Below, in pieces: positions 7,481 through 14,853 of a DNA stretch of 21,486 nt. The DNA is taken from contig JALSIF010000117.1 in the NCBI GenBank assembly GCA_026981635.1, positions 1 to 21,486 of the forward strand, read 5' to 3'. The stretch is from a bacterium. GTDB taxonomy: Bacteria; 4484-113; JALSIF01. Below the pieces are notes generated by a model, which ran no database searches, was not told the DNA's origin, and worked only from the letters and a program-made list of their open reading frames with translations. The position numbers and the translations under genes were made by a program. The stretch's first letter is position 1, and the number at the start of each line of letters is the position of its first letter.

Positions 7481-8533
7481 CTACTCTGACTGGGGCCGGG
7501 CCACTTCCCCGCCAGTGAGTACGATAACCGCTCCGTCCCCCAGCCCGTCAGGGCCTCCCTGGTTGGGATTAATGGGCCCCACCGAGCCTTGGCGGGCAGT
7601 GCGAACGTGAAGCTCAAACTCGCCCCAGTTGTCATAGAAGTCCAGCTTGGCGTTGTTCTTGGAGAGACTGCCCCCATAACCAATGAGATAGAAGCTGCTC
7701 ACCTGTATGGGCGGGGCGTTGAGGGCAGCATCCCCCGCCAGCAGGTTCTGTCCCTTGGGGTTATAGTCATACCATCCCCTCACCCCGGCCACCCGCTTAG
7801 GGATGGCGTAGTAGTAGAAGTTGCCCGGTAGCCTGACTACTCCGGCCGATTCCTGTCTGGACTGGTCAATCTGGTTGGTTACCGGGTCATGGGGGAAGAC
7901 CGGGTAGATAAACTCCCAGCCGGGATGCCCGTTGATGGTGCCGTCGGGGGTGGGCAGTCCGGTTTGGGGCGGGCCACCGCTTACCTCCCACATACGGTCG
8001 TTGCGGAAACCCCCTACTGCCCGCTGGACGGAACTCGGCCCGGAAACCTGGGTGATAAGCATCTGGTCAAGGGGGGCGACCAGATCGTCGGGCATGGCGT
8101 TGGTACTGAAGGGGTTTCTGGGATAGACCCCGGCTGGCACGTATCCGTAGAGCACCAGTGCATCCCCGTCACCTGGCTGGGCAGGCTCAATCCAGGGTGG
8201 GATCTGATCCACATTGGTCCCCTCAAAGATCCCTCCCACCTTGGTGGCCTGCTTGGGCTGCTGGTCAAAGAAGTACTGTTGCTGGTCCTCAGGAATTGAC
8301 CAGCTGTCGGTCCAGTCTCCTCCATAGATCCAGGCCGGATAGAGACCGCCCTGGTCAGTGGAGTAGCGCTCCAGGGCTAGCTGCAGGTCGTGCAGGTTGT
8401 TCTTGACCTCGGTCTCCCGTGCCCGGTCCCTTACCCGGGTGATGTTGGGCAGGGCGATGGCCACCAGTATGGCGATCACCCCCAGCACCACCAGGATCTC
8501 CACCAGAGTAAATCCACCAAGGCCTCTACGCAT
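7481..8533 (-). CDS. Type IV prepilin-like protein, third of three paralogues
   Basis: This 350-residue protein has a class III (type IV pilin/pseudopilin) signal: MRRGLGG, then cleavage and FTLVEILVV with Glu at mature position 5. A hydrophobic helix ending IALPN follows, then a helix with RVRDRARETEVKNNLHDLQ. The globular domain is much longer than in a standard pilin and shares signposts with the two upstream paralogues: YPRNPF, PGNFYYYAIPKR, the YLIGYGGSL segment and a C-terminal DGLGDGAVIVLTGG. It would be cleaved by a prepilin peptidase and built into a pilus or secretion pseudopilus; no assembly genes are in view. Start ATG 8533 has GGGGAGG upstream and its own TATAAT at 8592-8587, separated from pilin 2 by a strong terminator. 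Confidence 0.88.
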   Translation of the reverse strand: MRRGLGGFTLVEILVVLGVIAILVAIALPNITRVRDRARETEVKNNLHDLQLALERYSTDQGGLYPAWIYGGDWTDSWSIPEDQQQYFFDQQPKQATKVGGIFEGTNVDQIPPWIEPAQPGDGDALVLYGYVPAGVYPRNPFSTNAMPDDLVAPLDQMLITQVSGPSSVQRAVGGFRNDRMWEVSGGPPQTGLPTPDGTINGHPGWEFIYPVFPHDPVTNQIDQSRQESAGVVRLPGNFYYYAIPKRVAGVRGWYDYNPKGQNLLAGDAALNAPPIQVSSFYLIGYGGSLSKNNAKLDFYDNWGEFELHVRTARQGSVGPINPNQGGPDGLGDGAVIVLTGGEVARPQSE

Positions 8534-8586
8534 CAGTTACTGTCCTCCCCTAAGCTTTGCCAGGGGTTGGGGAAACGCCTGGCCTG

Positions 8587-8592
8587 ATTATA
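8587..8592 (-). promoter_or_regulatory. -10 box of the third pilin gene
   Basis: Perfect TATAAT on the minus strand, 53 nt before the ATG at 8533, giving a short leader that carries the GGGGAGG ribosome site. The -35 is poor. Its position just beyond the terminator at 8635-8666 supports independent expression. Confidence 0.5.
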
Positions 8593-8634
8593 CCCCCCAC
8601 CTAGACCTATCTATCGGGGGGTTCCTAAAAGGGA

Positions 8635-8666
8635 GGGGACCAGGCGGTTTCCACCGCCCGGTCCCC
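8635..8666 (-). terminator. Strong hairpin terminator after pilins 1 and 2
   Basis: On the minus strand a 14-bp stem (one G-U pair, otherwise perfect) closes a GGAA tetraloop. It starts about 28 bp after the pilin 2 stop, and the stem is followed by TCCCTTTTAGG. The stem is among the best in the window. The T-run is short, and a shorter T-rich stretch on the other side (TTCTTTTGTT on the plus strand) could allow bidirectional use. Confidence 0.72.
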
Positions 8667-8693
8667 CTAGGTTCTTTTGTTCAGGCGAGGCTA

Positions 8694-9827
8694 TCAGGGA
8701 ACCGTGGACTCGCGGATCGGGCTCTCAGTGGCCTTCACGTCCACTCCCGACTCCAGCACCAGGATCACACCGTCCTTGCGCCCGTCGGGGCCACCCTCGG
8801 CGTGGCAGAGGGTGGTGGGCTGGCCAATGATGTCCAGGGTCAGGGTGGTGGGGCCGTCCCAGATACCACTGCGGCCGCCGATAAAGATCTTTCCGGTGTC
8901 GGTGCGCTGGTTCTCGGGGAACTCACCCAGCCGGTCATAGTAGTCAGCCCCCAGATTGAAGGAGGCACCGAAGGCCATCAGACGGTAGGCGCGCGGACCC
9001 CACGGGTTGGGGGTACCGATTGAGTAGGCGTCAGAGGCGGTCATCGGGTAGTAGTAGAAGTTGCCAATCAGGCGGTTGTTTCCGGTCTGAATCTTCTCCG
9101 GCGGAGTGGGCGTCTGGCAGCCGCCGGCCACATCAATTCCGTCCTGCAGCGGGTCACGCTCAGGACCGTAACCACCATCTATGGCTCCTGGAGTTAAGGG
9201 CTGGAAGGGCGGGTAGATGAGCAGGTCACCAGAAAGCTGGTTGTTCTCAATACGTGGCACCGCCCCCGAACCAGTGGGAGCTGGCGTTGGACCCGCCACG
9301 CTCACCATTAGATCTCCATCCTCACCGCCCACGATCCGGTTGAACACCTCATCCTCATTTCCATTGGGGAACCAGGTGAGCTGACGAAGGGAGATGTCTG
9401 CCACCTGACGGATGAAGGGGTTCTTGGGGTAGTGGGAGAGGTAGCCGTCCACGATCAGCATGTCTCCCGTCCATCCTCTTCCATCGGAAGTGATGATGGG
9501 CTGCCAGCTCTGGGCCTTGATGGGGTCGGAGCGCTCCGCCACATCGGTGGCAGTAAGCCCCTCCGCGGCCACCCATCCGTCGCTCACCGTAAATGAGTCG
9601 GTCCAGTCGCCCCCCAATAGATAGTAGGGGTAGAGGTTTTTGTATGAGTCGGTGGCGTACCGCTCCAGGTTGAGCTGAATGGAGTGGAGGCTGCTTTTTA
9701 CCTCAGCCTCCCTTGCCCGGTCCTTGACCCGGATGTAGTTGGGCAGCGCAATCGCCACTAGAACCCCGATGATGGCGATCACCACCAGAAGCTCAATCAG
9801 AGTAAATCCGTACCTTGCGTTCCTCAT
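8694..9827 (-). CDS. Type IV prepilin-like protein, second of three paralogues
   Basis: Translated from ATG 9827 this is 377 residues: MRNARYG, prepilin cleavage site, FTLIELLVV with Glu5, a hydrophobic helix ending IALPNY, then RVKDRAREAEVKSSLHSIQ. This start is preferred over an upstream in-frame codon at 9890 because GGGAGG lies 10 nt before it and the leader peptide then has normal length. The large C-terminal domain contains LYPYYLLGGDWTDSF, YPKNPF, GDLMVSVAG, NFYYYPMT and a final DGRKDGVILVLESG. Pilins 1 and 3 have matching blocks in the same order. It follows pilin 1 by 25 bp on the same strand and precedes the terminator at 8635-8666, so pilins 1 and 2 form one transcription unit. Confidence 0.9.
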   Translation of the reverse strand: MRNARYGFTLIELLVVIAIIGVLVAIALPNYIRVKDRAREAEVKSSLHSIQLNLERYATDSYKNLYPYYLLGGDWTDSFTVSDGWVAAEGLTATDVAERSDPIKAQSWQPIITSDGRGWTGDMLIVDGYLSHYPKNPFIRQVADISLRQLTWFPNGNEDEVFNRIVGGEDGDLMVSVAGPTPAPTGSGAVPRIENNQLSGDLLIYPPFQPLTPGAIDGGYGPERDPLQDGIDVAGGCQTPTPPEKIQTGNNRLIGNFYYYPMTASDAYSIGTPNPWGPRAYRLMAFGASFNLGADYYDRLGEFPENQRTDTGKIFIGGRSGIWDGPTTLTLDIIGQPTTLCHAEGGPDGRKDGVILVLESGVDVKATESPIRESTVP

Positions 9828-9852
9828 CGTGATCAGACCTCCCTCATCAAGA

Positions 9853-10956
9853 TCAATAGCCGCTGGCTCCGGTGATCTTGCGGTCCACACCGGAGCTCAG
9901 CACGACGGCCACAAAGTCGGCAATCCCGTCGGTTTCCGCCCACGGCTGGTAGTCGTAGTCCCCAATCTGGTCGTTGAAGCCGAACGGATTGCGCTGTTGA
10001 GACTGCCAGAAGTAACCCGAACGCCCCAGGTTGTTGCAGGCAGAAAAGGCGCAGGGTAGGGCCCATGACCAGTCAACGTCCTGGTTGCCCCGGATCTGGG
10101 AGCCAAAGGCAAACAGGTCATATCCCGTCACATCGTGATTGGTCATGTTGTCAGTGTAGAGAGGTGAGAGGGAACCCGGTACTCCCCGGATACTTAGCCC
10201 GGTGACCAGAGCGTGGCTCCAAGTGGTGACCGGAAGATCGGAGCCCCGGTTTTGACGGAAGTTGAACTGAACAAAGCTGTGCTCGGCGATGGTTCCCTGG
10301 TCGGCGTAACGCGGGTGGTAGACGAAGTTACCCGGGTAGTCCAGCCTGATCTCGTCCGGGTCACCTTGCACCACAAAGGCCACCAGCTGGATCATCTCAT
10401 TAAAGGCGGCTCCGGCGTGGAACATCAGGTCGCCGTCCTTTCCACCCCAGGATGCCTGGTTGAAGCCCGCCGTGGAGATGACCGCCGGGGTCTTGCCGAA
10501 CCACTCCGCCGCATTGGGACCAGCGAAGGGATTGCGCGGGTAGCTGTTCAGGTAACCCTCGGTGACCAGTGAGTCACCAGTGGGGAAGATGATCTCCTCG
10601 TTGTCGTAGCTTCCCCGAAGGTCGTAGAACAGCTTGTAGAAGTCAAAGACGTGACGGTCACCTACGCACCCTCCGTTGATGAGCAGGGTGGAGAGGCAGC
10701 CGGTGCTGAACACCGCACCCACCGCCATGTTGTAGAGACCGTCGGCCCCATAGAGGAACTGGGGATAGATCCCTTCCATGTCGGTTGCGTAGCGCTCCAG
10801 GTTGACCTGGATCCCGTGGAGGTTGCTCTTTGTCTCCGCCTCCCGGGCGATGGCCTTGACCCGGATGTAATTGGGAAGCGCAATCGCAACCAGGATCCCA
10901 ATGATGGTGATAACCACCAGAAGCTCAATGAGCGTAAAGCCTCGCCTCTTATCCAT
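9853..10956 (-). CDS. Type IV prepilin-like protein, first of three paralogues
   Basis: This 367-residue protein begins MDKRRG, then FTLIELLVV with Glu5 and a typical N-methylated pilin helix ending IALPNY. RVKAIAREAETKSNLHGIQ and ERYATD follow. The C-terminal domain of about 300 residues has YPQFLYGAD, YPRNPFAG, GDLMFHAG, PGNFVYHPR, YDLFAFGSQ and DGIADFVAVVLSSG. The same ordered blocks occur in the two genes downstream. A stretch with two cysteines (CAFSACNN) near residue 315 and a pair near residues 87-96 could form disulphides. ATG 10956 is preceded by GGAGG at normal spacing and by TATAAT at 11029-11024. It is the promoter-proximal gene of the cluster and probably the most expressed (inference). 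Confidence 0.9.
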   Translation of the reverse strand: MDKRRGFTLIELLVVITIIGILVAIALPNYIRVKAIAREAETKSNLHGIQVNLERYATDMEGIYPQFLYGADGLYNMAVGAVFSTGCLSTLLINGGCVGDRHVFDFYKLFYDLRGSYDNEEIIFPTGDSLVTEGYLNSYPRNPFAGPNAAEWFGKTPAVISTAGFNQASWGGKDGDLMFHAGAAFNEMIQLVAFVVQGDPDEIRLDYPGNFVYHPRYADQGTIAEHSFVQFNFRQNRGSDLPVTTWSHALVTGLSIRGVPGSLSPLYTDNMTNHDVTGYDLFAFGSQIRGNQDVDWSWALPCAFSACNNLGRSGYFWQSQQRNPFGFNDQIGDYDYQPWAETDGIADFVAVVLSSGVDRKITGASGY

Positions 10957-11023
10957 GTTGCTGACCTCCTGATCGTGGTCTTACCCAGGTCTTTCTAAGG
11001 GGGCACACCCTCCCCCCGAGTCG

Positions 11024-11029
11024 ATTATA
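11024..11029 (-). promoter_or_regulatory. -10 box of the pilin 1-pilin 2 operon
   Basis: Perfect TATAAT on the minus strand, 67 nt before the pilin 1 start, leaving a leader of about 60 nt that ends in a strong GGAGG. The -35 hexamer at 17 bp is weak, suggesting an activator or a non-standard -35. Confidence 0.5.
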
Positions 11030-11050
11030 GACCGGGGTAGCCTCACCCTG

Positions 11051-11200
11051 TATTACACCCAAAGTGGACTAGGCGTTTACACCCCGGCCGGGGATGGTCC
11101 TCCTCCCAAAGACCCGGTACCAACCATTCTACAACACCTGGAAATGTCCCCCCACTCCACCCGTAGGGGAGGCGATAGAAGCTTGCCCGGGGGTGTAATA
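11051..11200. repeat. Three TTACACCC motifs between the pilin promoter and tRNA-Arg
   Basis: TATTACACCC at 11051-11060 and GTTTACACCC at 11075-11084 are direct copies starting 24 bp apart. GGGTGTAATA at 11191-11200 is the exact inverse of the first. The first copy lies in the -35 zone of the pilin promoter and the third lies just before the tRNA. The 257-bp gap between pilin 1 and the tRNA also holds a CCCCGGCCGGGG palindrome (11082-11093) and no gene. Confidence 0.4.
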
Positions 11201-11213
11201 TAGGTTTAGCCAC

Positions 11214-11287
11214 GCCCCTGTAGCTCAGTTGGATAGAGCGTCGGCCTCCGGAGCCGAAGGTCGCAGGTTCGAGTCCTGCCGGGGGCA
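11214..11287 (+). tRNA. tRNA-Arg (anticodon CCG)
   Basis: A full cloverleaf of 74 nt can be drawn. The acceptor arm is GCCCCTG/CGGGGGC with discriminator A. The D-arm contains AGCTCAGTTGGATAGAGC. The anticodon arm TCGGC-CTCCGGA-GCCGA gives anticodon CCG, which reads the arginine codon CGG. The T-arm is GCAGG-TTCGAGT-CCTGC. The 3' CCA is not encoded, and a T-run follows at 11290-11295 that may end transcription. A TAATAT -10 candidate lies at 11196-11201. Confidence 0.95.
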
Positions 11288-11421
11288 CATTTTTTATCCA
11301 CTTTCCCAAGCCTACTTGCCCCCCTCTTGTAATCCCCTTATCCCCCAGCTGGGTATCTATCTTTGCCTCCCCTGGGGGGAAGGCGCCCTTCGGGCTAGCT
11401 TGGCTTAGAATGGAGGCTAGA

Positions 11422-14400
11422 GTGATCGATTCGCTGGTTCTAGAAGAGGGGGCACCAGGCAAGCAGCTCCTGGCTGACCTTCGTACCCTGGTAACCCTGG
11501 CCGCCTCCGCCCCCGAGCAGGCCGCCCCCGAGCTGGAGGCAGGGGAGACCCGCCGCTGCGCCATCCTCTACCTTGATGTCAAGGGTTACACCGAGCTTTC
11601 CCGCCTGCTCACCAGCGAGCAGCTAGCCGTCCTCATTGATCGGGTGTTTAAGCTCTTAACCCTGGAGGTGGAGCGCGAGGGGGGCTACCTGGACAAGGTG
11701 GTGGGAGATGCTGCCCTCTATGTTTTCCCCGGTTCCGAGGCCCACCCCCCCGTGGTGGAGGCCAGCCTGAGGGCGGCCAGCCGCATCCAGGAGCGGCTGG
11801 GGGAGGTGAACGAAGCCCTCTCCGCCCACCGGGTGAGTCTCTCGGTGCGCATAGGGGTCAACTACGGCGAGGTCACCCGACTCACCGTGGGGGGGACCGG
11901 CCAACCAGAGACGGTGATGGGGGAAGCGGTAAACCTGGCCCAGCGCCTGGAATCGGCCTGTCCCCCGGGGTCGGTTCTCACCACCAAGCGGGTCGCCTCC
12001 TACGCCCCCGCCGACTTTGTCTTCAGCCCGCCCCGGCCGGTAGAGCTCAAGGGCTTCGGCCAGGTGGAGGTGGTAGAGCTCCTCTCCTGCCCGCTAATAA
12101 GCGACCGTCTGCGCATCCACGCCGGCGAGCGGCTGGCTCCCTTCGTGGGCCGCAAGGAGGAGCTTGCCCGCCTGCTGGAGGAGATATCTCGCCCTGGCCC
12201 TCCCATGCCCCTTGTCACCTTGACCGGTGACCCGGCGGTGGGCAAGAGTCGGCTGATCTTTGAGGCCCTACGCCGTCTGCCGGAGGAGGACCGGGGAAGG
12301 GTAGTGGTCCAGACCCCCTCTCCACCGGTTGAATGGCTGGCCGTCGGCAGGGAGATGGCCCGCAGTCTGATTCGCGAGCTTGGCCGTCTGGTGGGTGAGC
12401 TTAGCTACCAGCAGGTAGCCAGCCTGCTAAGTCCGGAAGATCCCTCCGCCGAGCGCATCCGCTTCGGGCTCTCCTACCTGCTTGAGCAGGGAGAGGAGGC
12501 CGAGCGGGTGGCCAAACTGGATGTGGAGACCCGCTTGGAGCTGGCCGAGATCGCTCTATCTGCCCTAATTGGGGGGATTTCCTCTCGCCTGCCCGAGGGG
12601 CTGGTGATGGTGCTGGAGGACCTCCAGTGGGCCGACCAGGGCTCTTCTGCCCTGCTTGCTAGGCTGATCAGGAGTCTCCGCCAGCGGGACAACCTCTCTT
12701 TGGTGCTCACCGGTAGGACCGGCACCGACTTCCCCCTCCCTAGTGGTCTCAGGCCCGACTACGAGCTTTTCCTCTCCCCCCTCTCACCGCAGGAGGGGCG
12801 TGAGCTGGTCCGCCTCATGCTGCCTGGAGCGGATCTCAGCCCTTCCCTGATTGAGCAGATTGTGGAGCGCTCCGCCGGGGTGCCCTTCTTTGTGGAGGAG
12901 TTCTGCCTCTTCCTGGAGCAGGAGGGCTATGTGGAGCGTCAAGGGGACCGCTTCCGGTTGGTGCGGTCGGTGGAGCACCTCTCTCTCCCCGACGAAGTGG
13001 AACAGATGGTGCTGGCCCGCCTGGACCGGCTGGACAGCGAGCTGCGCTCCTTGGTCAGGCGGCTGGCAGTACTGGGAAGAAGCTTCCCCACTCAGCTGGT
13101 GATGGCGCTGGAAGGCAGGGTGGGTCGGCTTACTCCCGATCAGCTTAGGGATGCCCTCTCTCGCCTCGCCAGCCAGGGGATTCTGGTGGAGGAGGAAGAG
13201 GGCCAGCGCTACAGCTTCCGCCACCTGGTCACCATGGAGGCGGCCTACAAGACCAACCTCACCACCAACAAGCTAAAGCTCCACCGTCTGGCCGCCGAGT
13301 GCCTGGAGGAGCTCTATCCGGAGCGCTCCGCCGCCCGGGCTGAGAACCTACCCCGTATTATTAGACACCTATTGGAAGCGGAACTCAAGATAGAGGCCCT
13401 TAAGCGAGCCCTGGAACTACTCCGCCTGGCAGGCAACCTGGGGTCGGTGGGGGACTTTGATGCCTATAGAGACCTGGCCGAGCGTCTGCTCAATGAGATC
13501 TCCTGGGAGAACTACACCGAAGAGTGGGCCAGCGAACTTTCGCCCCCAACCGACTACTGGCTACCCCCCGACGAGTTTCCCTATCTCTCCCGCCTGCCCC
13601 TGCCAGAGGGGGGCTCCCTGATCCGGGAGCACTACGCCCTTGAGCTGGCGGTGGCCGAGTGCGCCTTTCACTGGCGCCGGGGCGAGGCCCAGCGCTACGA
13701 GCAGGCGGTCTGGCTGCTCATGTCCCACCCCCTGGTGGAGGCCGACCCGCGTCTTTTTACCACCCTCTCGGTGATCGCCTCCAATATGGAACTGCGCCAG
13801 GCCCGCCCCCGCAAGGCGGCCGCCCTGATTGAAGGTGCCCTGAGCCGCGCCCGGGCCACCGGAGACCCCCGGCTGATGGGAGACATGCACACCCAGCTGG
13901 GGCTGATCCGCTGGCAGGAGGGCGACCTCAAGGAGGCGGAGCGCTACTTCAGGAACGCCATTGACTACTACCGAAGGGCCGACGACCCCATCCGGGTGGG
14001 AGCGGTGCTGGCCAACCTTGCCCAGGTGAGGGCGGAGCAGCAGTACTACGAAGACGCCCTGCGCCTCTATGAGGAGGCCCACGAGCTCCACCGTCGCTAC
14101 GGCATGCGGCGCTCCGAGGCCATCGCCCTAGGGAACCTGGCCACCATCCACTACCAGATGGGCCGCCTCACTGAGGCCAAGCTCCAGCTGGAAAAGGCGC
14201 TGGAGATCCACCGTGAGCTCCAAAACCGACCCTTTGAGGCAATGACCCTGGGCAACATCGCCCTGGTTCTCCAGCAGCTGGGCGAATACCAGGAGGCGGA
14301 GCGCTACTACTACGAGGCCCTGCGCATCAACCGCGAGCTGGGCAACAAGCGCTCCGAGGGAGTGGTGCTCTCCAACCTGGCCGGACTCAAGCGCCGCCAG

Positions 14401-14853
14401 GGCCAGCTGGACGACGCCCTCTCCTACTATCGCGAAGCCGAGATGCTGCTGAACGAGGTGGGCCACTGGCGCTTCCTCAGCGAAGTGCTCACCTTTACCG
14501 CCGACCTGGAAATTGAGATGGGTGACCTGAAGAGGGCGCGTGAAGCCCTCTCCCAGGCCAGGGCGGTAAACGAGCACGTGATGAAGGCCAGCCTGGGGGT
14601 GGCCTGGCTGGCCATCTCGGGGCGGCTAGCCCTGCGCCACGGCGATCTTGACGAAGCCCTCCGTTTCTACCAGCAGGCGGTTGAGCTGGCCGAGAAGCTC
14701 AAGCTGGGGGCAGGGGTGGACTATGCCGAGCCCCTCCACCGTCTGCGCGGCGAGCTTATCCAGAAGGGAGTTAAAAAGTCCCTCCTCCCGCTCCCCGATC
14801 AGTGGTCAGAGGAGATGAGCCCCCAGCAGTCCCCTACGGGAACATCCCCCTGA
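11422..14853 (+). CDS. Class III nucleotidyl cyclase fused to AAA ATPase and TPR repeats
   Basis: This is a large signalling protein of about 1143 residues. Residue numbers here count from the in-frame ATG at 11410; subtract 4 for the GTG start. The cyclase domain (about 46-228) keeps the catalytic set: metal Asp56 in LYLDVKGYTELS, Lys96 and metal Asp100 in DKVVGDAALYVF, and Asn175 and Arg179 in GEAVNLAQRLES. ATP to cAMP is therefore likely. A P-loop ATPase follows, with Walker A GDPAVGKS at 273-280 and Walker B LVMVLEDLQWAD near 398-409. About six or seven TPR-like repeats fill roughly 780-1110. GTG 11422 is preferred because GGAGG sits 5 nt before it; the ATG at 11410 has no ribosome site. 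The 3' end overlaps gdh by 20 bp. The signal it senses is unknown. Confidence 0.88.
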   Translation: MIDSLVLEEGAPGKQLLADLRTLVTLAASAPEQAAPELEAGETRRCAILYLDVKGYTELSRLLTSEQLAVLIDRVFKLLTLEVEREGGYLDKVVGDAALYVFPGSEAHPPVVEASLRAASRIQERLGEVNEALSAHRVSLSVRIGVNYGEVTRLTVGGTGQPETVMGEAVNLAQRLESACPPGSVLTTKRVASYAPADFVFSPPRPVELKGFGQVEVVELLSCPLISDRLRIHAGERLAPFVGRKEELARLLEEISRPGPPMPLVTLTGDPAVGKSRLIFEALRRLPEEDRGRVVVQTPSPPVEWLAVGREMARSLIRELGRLVGELSYQQVASLLSPEDPSAERIRFGLSYLLEQGEEAERVAKLDVETRLELAEIALSALIGGISSRLPEGLVMVLEDLQWADQGSSALLARLIRSLRQRDNLSLVLTGRTGTDFPLPSGLRPDYELFLSPLSPQEGRELVRLMLPGADLSPSLIEQIVERSAGVPFFVEEFCLFLEQEGYVERQGDRFRLVRSVEHLSLPDEVEQMVLARLDRLDSELRSLVRRLAVLGRSFPTQLVMALEGRVGRLTPDQLRDALSRLASQGILVEEEEGQRYSFRHLVTMEAAYKTNLTTNKLKLHRLAAECLEELYPERSAARAENLPRIIRHLLEAELKIEALKRALELLRLAGNLGSVGDFDAYRDLAERLLNEISWENYTEEWASELSPPTDYWLPPDEFPYLSRLPLPEGGSLIREHYALELAVAECAFHWRRGEAQRYEQAVWLLMSHPLVEADPRLFTTLSVIASNMELRQARPRKAAALIEGALSRARATGDPRLMGDMHTQLGLIRWQEGDLKEAERYFRNAIDYYRRADDPIRVGAVLANLAQVRAEQQYYEDALRLYEEAHELHRRYGMRRSEAIALGNLATIHYQMGRLTEAKLQLEKALEIHRELQNRPFEAMTLGNIALVLQQLGEYQEAERYYYEALRINRELGNKRSEGVVLSNLAGLKRRQGQLDDALSYYREAEMLLNEVGHWRFLSEVLTFTADLEIEMGDLKRAREALSQARAVNEHVMKASLGVAWLAISGRLALRHGDLDEALRFYQQAVELAEKLKLGAGVDYAEPLHRLRGELIQKGVKKSLLPLPDQWSEEMSPQQSPTGTSP

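Noticed and set aside
9828-9890. N-terminal extension of pilin 2
   Set aside because: It would give an overlong leader with acidic residues before the prepilin site and overlap pilin 1. The ATG at 9827 has a good ribosome site.
11082-11093. 12-bp palindrome CCCCGGCCGGGG
   Set aside because: In DNA this GC-rich a G/C-only palindrome is weak evidence by itself, so it is only mentioned within the intergenic description.
11043-11564. A 173-codon minus-strand frame across the tRNA
   Set aside because: It runs through the tRNA-Arg gene and the start of the cyclase gene, so it cannot be a real protein gene.
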